Shown here: positions 57,733 to 64,000 of the stretch, one piece after another
How the letters are laid out: each line of letters opens with the position of its first letter
Position numbering within the stretch: position 1 is the stretch's first letter
Assembly: GCA_030562195.1 (NCBI GenBank)
Contig: JAUJPP010000002.1
Span: 2,046,001 to 2,110,000, forward strand
DNA from: Nipponacmea schrenckii
Lineage: Eukaryota; Mollusca; Gastropoda; Lottiidae
DNA length: 64,000 nucleotides
Direction: 5' to 3'
The notes under the pieces: model-generated
Told to the model about the DNA's origin: nothing
The model's input: only the letters and a program-made list of their open reading frames with translations
Database searches by the model: none
Translations under genes and position numbers: made by a program

Positions 57733-57817
57733 CTTTGAGAACTGTTATGAAAGAACCTAATATCAGGAATAACACTGGTATGGAATTTCTGAACGCCATG
57801 TTAATCGTCCGAAACAT
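57733..57817 (-). CDS. unc5: unc-5 netrin receptor, exon 1 (start codon and signal peptide)
   Basis: This is the first coding exon of the same receptor. From ATG at 57,815-57,817 it reads 28 codons plus one base. A short polar start (MFRTINMAFRN) leads into a hydrophobic stretch (SIPVLFLILGSFITVL), typical of a signal peptide. The exon ends AAAG and is followed by the donor GTAAGA at 57,732. Its phase (one base of a split codon) matches the start of exon 2, giving K-G-N-R across the junction with no stop. A second in-frame ATG at 57,797-57,799 could also be used; I chose the first because an in-frame TAA lies 63 bases further up (57,881-57,883). The link to exon 2 rests on strand, phase and the need for a signal peptide. 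It is not proven by a transcript, and a short undetected exon in between cannot be excluded. Confidence 0.82.
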
Positions 57818-58302
57818 CCTTTCAAAAGCGCAATGACATTCGTCTAAAAGTGACCATTTAATCAAATTGGCTATACTTATTTAGCAAGATTTAAAATTCT
57901 ATTAAATGTTATAATCCACACAAATACAGGCCCTATGTTACTCTATAACCCATAGCATAGCACACGATATACACAAGAACGGTGTTTCAATATTAACCCG
58001 TACGTTATAGTAGTATTCAACACAATTCAGTAATCCATAGTATATTACACAATTAAGTCCACAATAAACAATGATATTCCCGACTAGAATGAGTCTCCGA
58101 CCATATGGAACTTATTGTCATTCAACAAGAAAGTGGGGAATATACACAATAAGATCAGGCTTTCTTTTCTCTTGACTTTTTGTTCTGAAAGCTTTCACCA
58201 TACATTCATTCAAGCCATGCACTAATAAACCTAGAGGCTATAGTGAATCGGATTGATTGAGTTTCAAACCATGCGGAGCTGAGAGGTTAAGCTAGGCGTG
58301 TG
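57818..58302 (-). promoter_or_regulatory. unc5 5' leader and proximal upstream DNA
   Basis: This stretch lies between the start codon and the CCAAT/GC cluster. It holds the upstream short ORF, an in-frame TAA at 57,881-57,883 and a CCAAT pentamer on the minus strand at 57,866-57,870. I see no convincing TATA box at a fixed distance from the start codon. The transcription start probably falls here, but the sequence does not fix it. Confidence 0.4.
57822..57839 (-). promoter_or_regulatory. possible five-codon upstream ORF in the unc5 leader
   Basis: An ATG at 57,837-57,839 reads M-S-L-R-F and stops at TGA, four bases before the receptor start codon and in a different frame. If transcription starts upstream of it, ribosomes would meet this short frame first, so it could damp translation of the receptor. 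The transcription start is unknown, so its presence in the mRNA is inference. Confidence 0.35.
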
Positions 58303-58378
58303 ATTGGTTTAATCTCACACTTCTACGCCCCTTCACCGTTACTCGCATTTTATTGGTCGCCGTCAAATTGATTGACAG
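58303..58378 (-). promoter_or_regulatory. promoter-like cluster: two CCAAT boxes, GC box, TGATTGACAG site
   Basis: On the minus strand, CCAAT boxes (NF-Y type) occur at 58,303-58,307 and 58,352-58,356, 49 bp apart, with a GGGGCG box (58,326-58,331) between them. At 58,369-58,378 the plus strand reads TGATTGACAG, the ten-base site bound by PBX with PREP/MEIS in animals. The cluster lies about 490-560 bp upstream of the receptor ATG in CpG-rich DNA. The motifs are visible; promoter activity is inferred. CCAAT boxes can work in either direction, so a divergent transcript is possible. Confidence 0.45.
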
Positions 58379-58990
58379 TTGGCTTTGAAACTACTTGCCG
58401 ATGGATTATAATTGACACGAGGCTAACTAAATGAACAGTAAATAACTTGCCTCTTATCCCAAACATTTTTGTGTATTCAACCTTTTATTCAACGTATAAT
58501 TACAAACCCATTAGCCAATAGATAAGATAAGGCGACTCGGATCAAAACCACGTAACCTGTTTTAGTTTACTGTGTACTTGAACCCAGTAAAGATATTATA
58601 AATCAGTTTTTCTCGCAATTTGACAGAATTTTATCATTGCGGTCATTTGTTACGACTTTGACTTGCGGTATCGGCAAGTATAAATTGCTATTAACAAGTA
58701 TATAAATGGTGTGTGATTAGCAACTAATATATTCATCATTATCTTATTGAAGGTACTGATAGGCTTTAAAAAAGCTAAACAAACATCACACCTCCCCTCG
58801 GAAACCTAATCTCACCAATCACAGTTGTCGTAATCCAAAGTCTTTCCCGCTCCAATCGACGTACAAAGGGCCCTTTAATATAATCTGGCGTTTATAACTA
58901 TTACAGCTACATAGTACATCCTCGAAATCATCATTTCTTTTGGAACTAAGGTTTTCGTCAGCATTTTCAGAAGATTGTATTCTTTTGCGG

Positions 58991-59693
58991 CTTGGAAACC
59001 AGAAGTTGGTGTTCTCTAGTCTGGCAATCAGAAGCGGTGACCTTTAGTCTTGCAATAAGAATTGGTGTTCTCTAGTCTGGCAATAAGAATTGGTGTTCTC
59101 TAGTCTGGCAATAAGAATTGTTGTTCTCTAGTCTGGCAATAAGAAGTGTTGTCCTCTAGTCTGGCAATCAAAAGTGATGTTCTGTAGTTTGGCAATCACA
59201 GGTGGTGTTCTCCAGTTTAGTAATAAGTGGTGTTATCGAGCCTGGCAATAAGAAGTGGTGTTCTCTAGCCTGGCAATAAGAAGTGGTTTTCTCTAGCCTG
59301 GCAATAATAAGTGGTGTTCTCTGGCCTGACAATAAGAAGTTGTCCTCTAGTCTGGTGATAAGAAGTGGTTTTCTCTAGCCTGGCAATAAGAAGTGGTGTT
59401 CTCTGGCCTGACAATAACAAGTGTCTGGTCTGGTAATCTAGTCTGGTAATAAGAAGTGGTGTTCTCTAGCCTGGAAATAAGAAGTGGTGTCCTCTAGTCT
59501 GGCAATTAAAAGGGTGTTCTCTAGTCTGGCAATCAAAGTGGTGTTCTCTAGTCTGGCAATCGAAGTTGTGTTCTCTAGTCTGGCAATCAAAGTTGTGTTC
59601 TCTAGCCTGGCAATCAAAATTTGTGTTCTCTAGTCTGGCAATCTAAAGTGGTGTTCTCTACTAGTCTGGCAATCAGACGTTGGTGTTTTGCAA
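58991..59693. repeat. 28-bp minisatellite, about 25 units
   Basis: Tandem units of about 28 bp carry the core GTTCTCTAGTCTGGCAAT followed by AAGAAGTGGT-like spacers. I count about 25 units by eye. They vary by substitutions (AGTCTGG or AGCCTGG; CAATAAG or CAATCAA) and by small deletions that shorten some units to 19-27 bp. The unit is not a multiple of three, so it is not coding. It begins about 1.2 kb upstream of the unc5 ATG. The repeats are contiguous with no unique spacers, so this is not a CRISPR array. Confidence 0.95.
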
Positions 59694-62600
59694 AACCTGT
59701 CGAATAATGCACAAATAAGTAAAAACAAGAAACTCAAATATTTATGACAGACAGACACAGCACGGCTCTAATTAACAATACAATACAGCACATGAAGTTC
59801 TTTCGAATACCCCTCCTCAAAACAGTTACCATGTACCATTTCAGTAACTATCAGACATTGTAGGCGTACTTGAACACATTCTATAACAAAGTACATGTAG
59901 TCATCAAAATTCCCGAACCCAAATCTCCAGAGATGGGCGTCATGTCTTAACTTATATTGTCGATTATATTAGTATGTTGTTAACAATAATTTTGTTGGAA
60001 AGCATCCTCTGTAAGTAATGGGTTCACCTAGTACCGTTATGACCACAGAAGGTTCGATTCGTGGGAAGGTAATAATAGGCAATTTCCTGTCCGCTTAACA
60101 AATTACATGTACTCTATACGCACTGCGCTTTAAGAAGATGCTCTGACAGCCACCCTGATAAATGTCGAGTCATGATCACAAGATGGTTGTTTATTTCTAA
60201 GTAGGGACTGAATGTTAGTCTAAATAAGGATCAATGCTGCATTGTAAGGTATATTAAATAATTGCAAGACCTCCCTAAAGGCTCCGAGAACATCTGAAAA
60301 TGACGCAAGCGTTATTTCAATTTTAGGCCTGGGTGCAATTTCTGGAAGATATTGATTTGGACATATTTCCATTAAACTGTATATTACTGGTGTTTATCGC
60401 TGGTTTTATTACCCTGTGTTATAAATTGATTACACGATAAATATTAACGATCATAAATCGTCATAGATAACTGTTTTGTTTGTAGCGGGTCGTGGGTGAC
60501 CTGCTATGGATATAGAAACAACTTCTAAACTATTCTGCCATGTAAGTTACTTGTCTGCTTAAAAGTAAAATAGTTTTCATACAATTTTTGTGATTATTTC
60601 AGTTACCTCGAGGACATAGCACGACGAAAGGCAAAATGTTACGCACCATTTTGAACGATTGGCTAAACTAACAATTGACTAAGTTGTTCAAGGTGTTCCG
60701 AAGAAATACCATGTTAGACTATGCACGTATACCAAGGACAAGTCTTAACGAAACGTCGTTTTATATTCAACGCCTACCTGTGTACAGGAACCAAACGTCT
60801 ATCGGATCAAGATGAACAAAATATGTAGAATGGTTTCGTACATATTGCGAACATCATACTCGCGTTGAGAAAATCGAGGTGCTCTTCGATGACCACGGAA
60901 GATTCCGACACTTGTTGTGGTATGCAGTCACGTTCTCCCACAGCACGCTATTACGTCATGACCAGACATATCAGCTAATCTTTTATATAATTCCCCAGCC
61001 ATCACCCAATCCTTTGATATCCTTGTCCCCTATTCCCGATTCTGGGTCTAATCTCAAATCTCAAACTGTTTTATTCACAGTAAATTTAGCTGATGGCCAC
61101 CGATATGACCCCCATACTAAAACACAAATAACCACCCCCTACTAGGCACTTCATTACGTATGCAACATAAAAGGAGCGATTTATTATCTTTTAATCGCTT
61201 GATAATCATTAATTATGTTTCCACCAATTACCCCATATTGGCTAATGGTATATAATAATCACCTAAAATATCAATTAGTAGATGCATGTTTCAAAAAATT
61301 CTGATGACCTAATTTTTAAGTATTGGACATGTTATAGGGTAGGTATCAACGAATGCTGATATCGTAAATTAGGTTGTAGTTGATAGTCTGAGTACTTGTT
61401 GGATATTTTGCTTAATTCTGGATGATTCTGTGTTCTGAATGTTGCCGAGCGTTTAGGAGAACTTTCATTGTAGACCGTTTGCGTCTGACCATTTATGTAG
61501 CAATGGTACGCATTTCAATAGGCACTTAAAGCTGACTGATTACTTATCAAACTTGTGCGACCTATCCAAAGAACTTATACCAGATTCGGTTCCAACTGCA
61601 CCAACAAAACGACTTGATTTCTTTGTTGTACAACGCAAGTGCCTCTATTGCGCTGCTTTGATTAACTTATCTTGGCATCGTGTCCAAACCACCACCTCAT
61701 TCGTCATACTTCCTAAGATAACCCGTATTCTTGATACGATGTCATTCTGGTAGCTATTCAGAAATTTGAGTTTTGGTTGGGTACCTGACGGACAGTTATA
61801 TCAAGTAACTTTCAAAACCGGGAAAGATAGATTAAATCTACAAATTATTAGGATAATATATACAATTTTTTTCGCAGTTGGTACTGTAGGTATCTTCGTA
61901 AATTATGTACGAGTTTTCTCAAATAATTTCCTCCCATCGACACAAAGTAATCTAAACTACTAAGCTGACATTAAAAAAGGGGGTAAATTTTCCGAATCTC
62001 TCCTAAATTTAATCACTAATTTGGTCTAAACAAACAGTTTTTATGGAGTTTAAGGTATAATAAAAGTTGTCGATCAATATTAATGGCAAGTGTGATAAAT
62101 ATATCAACCTTAATCAAATATTCAAAATACTATTATATTCCTCAACTCCAGCAGTTCAATGGACGAAATACACTGATTATAGTGGCCAAACCAATTTACC
62201 GTGACGTCGTTTTCAGGTCCGGTAGTTGCACCCCCCTAGAGCGACATGTCTGTCCTACGTGTGGACATCCGATGACCGATGAGATGCACTCATGCCAAAC
62301 TGACCCAAACACGTGCAACTGACCAATGTGACAAGTGGACACCATTGTTCAGATTGTTTGTCAATTTGGAAAATATTTTCAAGCTGATAATATTAATGGC
62401 GAAAGTGCACGTGCTACGGATATCCTTAAAGAGCAAAAGTGACCTTGGTTGTTGAATAGACCTATGGGGGAAAGTAAACAAAGTTATTTTAAAACCCAAA
62501 CGACACCAGCATCAGATCATAAATCATACTATAGAGAATTGAATAGAATTTTAATCATTGACCACTGTTTTTATAATTGCTACCAGATGTATGCTGACCA

Positions 62601-63300
62601 CTGTATGAAAGTACCTGCCACTTGGCAGATGATGTACATAACCCAATCCATGCTGTGACCCGACAGCTCTTGTTTATTTTGCATGATGAGTGAATCCTAA
62701 AGTGACATTGAAACCAAGGTACTAACCTTCCTTGAGGAATAACTTATTAATATTTTTTTATAATTGCGTTACGTTTCTCATTTTTGCATTGGTCATAATT
62801 TTAGAGCATTATCTTTGACAAGGGAGACCTTCGTAAACACGAGGCCGCAATGGCATTCTCTGATGTAAATTGAGAACCCAAAAAAGACTGAAATGAAGTC
62901 CCCATGAAGACAACAACCCTCGACTATTTTATGGAAAGGTATAAAAATGGTAATCGAAAGATTGTGGCTAAAATGTATGTATCAGGAAAGCTATGGATGT
63001 TCAATGAGGATTGAATTAATCGTATCCAATCTCATCTGACCTCAAACCAATACCTCAATTTGTGTACCCTTTGGAGTCGGTCAAGGGGAACTTATTAAAG
63101 TATTGTCTAATTCCATACAGATCATGCTTGTAAATATTTCATTTCTCATTATACATCAATAGAACTTGCTATTAAATGACAAACATCGTAACTATAAGGT
63201 TATTGTACGCTTCAATCAGCAACGCTCCAATCTAAACTTGACCTTTATGACACTGTTAAAGCATCACAAAACATTCCAAATATAATAGTTGACTTATAAA
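59694..63300. other. upstream intergenic DNA, CpG-rich
   Basis: No gene is firmly recognisable. CpG is highest near 60.6-60.9 kb (20 in 300 bp by my count). A B-box-like GGTTCGATTCG at 60,051 has no good A box. Open frames at 60,879-61,145 and 61,553-61,963 show no domain. Only the cysteine-rich candidate near 62.2 kb deserves a separate entry. Confidence 0.5.
62217..62322 (+). CDS. candidate terminal exon encoding a cysteine-rich tail
   Basis: After an acceptor-like GTTTTCAG (62,209-62,216), a frame reads a short segment with five cysteines (SC...VCPTCGHPM...SCQTDPNTC) and stops at TGA (62,320-62,322). Cysteine gaps are 7, 2, 10 and 6 residues. The CPTC pair recalls a zinc-knuckle half, but the partner pair is irregular. 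CpG is high. It might be the last exon of an unknown plus-strand gene, a decayed repeat fragment, or chance. It is not a known domain as far as I can tell. Confidence 0.2.
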
Positions 63301-63534
63301 ATGGAGAATTCATGGAGATCATTTAATATATTAACAGTATCAAAAACTATCTATATATCTGCTTTGAATAGCAACAGAATTTTAACTGTGCATCCCAGAG
63401 AACGCTTAAGAACCGCCTACGGATCCGATTTATTTGGTACATTCTTCGTAATCATGTTCCTTTTTGTGAGTGTTTTATGTTCATTGGGCCCTCTATTGCA
63501 TGTGCTGGTGCATTCTTCACGCATAACAAAGTAA
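63301..63534 (+). CDS. candidate first exon or small ORF, 77 codons with one membrane-span-like segment
   Basis: From ATG at 63,301 an open frame of 77 codons carries a basic stretch (HPRERLRTAYG), then a hydrophobic segment (FGTFFVIMFLFVSVLCSLG) long enough to cross a membrane. It ends ITK-stop. The stop overlaps a good splice donor (AAGTAAGA, GT at 63,531), so this could be a first coding exon on the plus strand, divergent from unc5. It lies in CpG-rich upstream DNA. I recognise no family, and AT-rich DNA makes hydrophobic frames by chance, so confidence is low. Confidence 0.25.
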   Translation: MENSWRSFNILTVSKTIYISALNSNRILTVHPRERLRTAYGSDLFGTFFVIMFLFVSVLCSLGPLLHVLVHSSRITK

Positions 63535-64000
63535 GACGCTTACTCCATTTATAGTACAACTGATAATGAACTAATGGAATAATTTATACATCTATAACAA
63601 TGTAATACATTTTACATATTTAAAGCATTATGGATAATCGGATCCAAGTGAGCAAAACAAAAAATATTATCTTGAAACAATTATTTAGTGTACCCTATGA
63701 CAATAAATGTTATTGTTCCTTAAATCAGCATTGCAGTAATCTAAAACTGACCTTTTTATGACGCCATTGACGATGTGACAAGGTCTTTAAAGACTTTACC
63801 ACTCGTCATCCAGTCAAGTGCTATATGAAAGATTTACACAATTTCGTCACAGTTACGTTCTAATTAAAAATATTTGTCTTAATTAAGAGGCTTTATCACT
63901 TCTTGATTTATACTGTTTGGTCTTAATTGGGAAAATATTGCCCAGGATCATCACGCATTAAGATAGTAGTTAAAATTAAGCGAGCTTTCAAGACCGATTT

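Noticed and set aside
58991..59693. CRISPR array
   Set aside because: The units are contiguous and degenerate with no unique spacers, and the DNA is animal. It is a minisatellite.
60010..60070. tRNA gene or second SINE head at GGTTCGATTCG
   Set aside because: The B box is good, but the A-box position (TAAGTAATGGG) is poor and no acceptor stem pairs.
60879..61145. 88-codon proline-rich plus-strand ORF
   Set aside because: No domain is visible, there is no clear splice context, and it starts with a non-ATG codon.

Overview
The window is eukaryotic animal DNA: AT-rich, with very little coding sequence, spliceosomal exon boundaries, a tRNA-derived SINE and small inverted-repeat elements. The SINE carries a central box (CACCCAGCTGTAAATGGGT) that I associate with SINEs of molluscs and other marine invertebrates, and the one gene is a netrin receptor. 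A lophotrochozoan, most likely a mollusc, is my inference. No bacterial or viral gene order is present.

Only one gene is recognisable, the 5' end of an UNC-5 netrin receptor on the minus strand. Exon 1 (57,733-57,817) encodes the start codon and signal peptide and ends in a GTAAGA donor. Exon 2 (212-592) encodes the first immunoglobulin domain, with the UNC5-type four-cysteine pattern, between a TTTTTCAG acceptor and a GTAAGT donor. Both ends of the 57,140-bp intron between them are phase 1, so the two exons join in frame. The rest of the receptor (second Ig, thrombospondin repeats, membrane span, ZU5, UPA and death domains in the known family) would lie beyond position 1.

The giant first intron (593-57,732) holds no exon I can support. 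It contains one SINE (13.5 kb), two copies of a short inverted-repeat element (1.5 and 21.9 kb), a roughly 300-bp MITE-like element (18.1 kb), and several tandem duplications, strikingly often with a period close to 106 bp. It also contains palindromes and AT-rich, homeodomain-site-like blocks that could be regulatory. A patch at 33.4-33.85 kb stands out for its CpG content and two overlapping minus-strand ORFs.

Upstream of exon 1 (57.9-64.0 kb) is a promoter-like cluster (two CCAAT boxes around a GC box, with a TGATTGACAG PBX/PREP-type site nearby). Beyond it are a 25-unit, 28-bp minisatellite (58,991-59,693) and CpG-rich DNA with two weak candidate exons of an unknown plus-strand gene. CpG density changes sharply at about 55.6 kb: low through almost the whole intron, high around exon 1 and upstream. 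This is the pattern expected of long-term germline methylation of the gene body but not of the 5' end. I found no evidence of a new multi-gene system.
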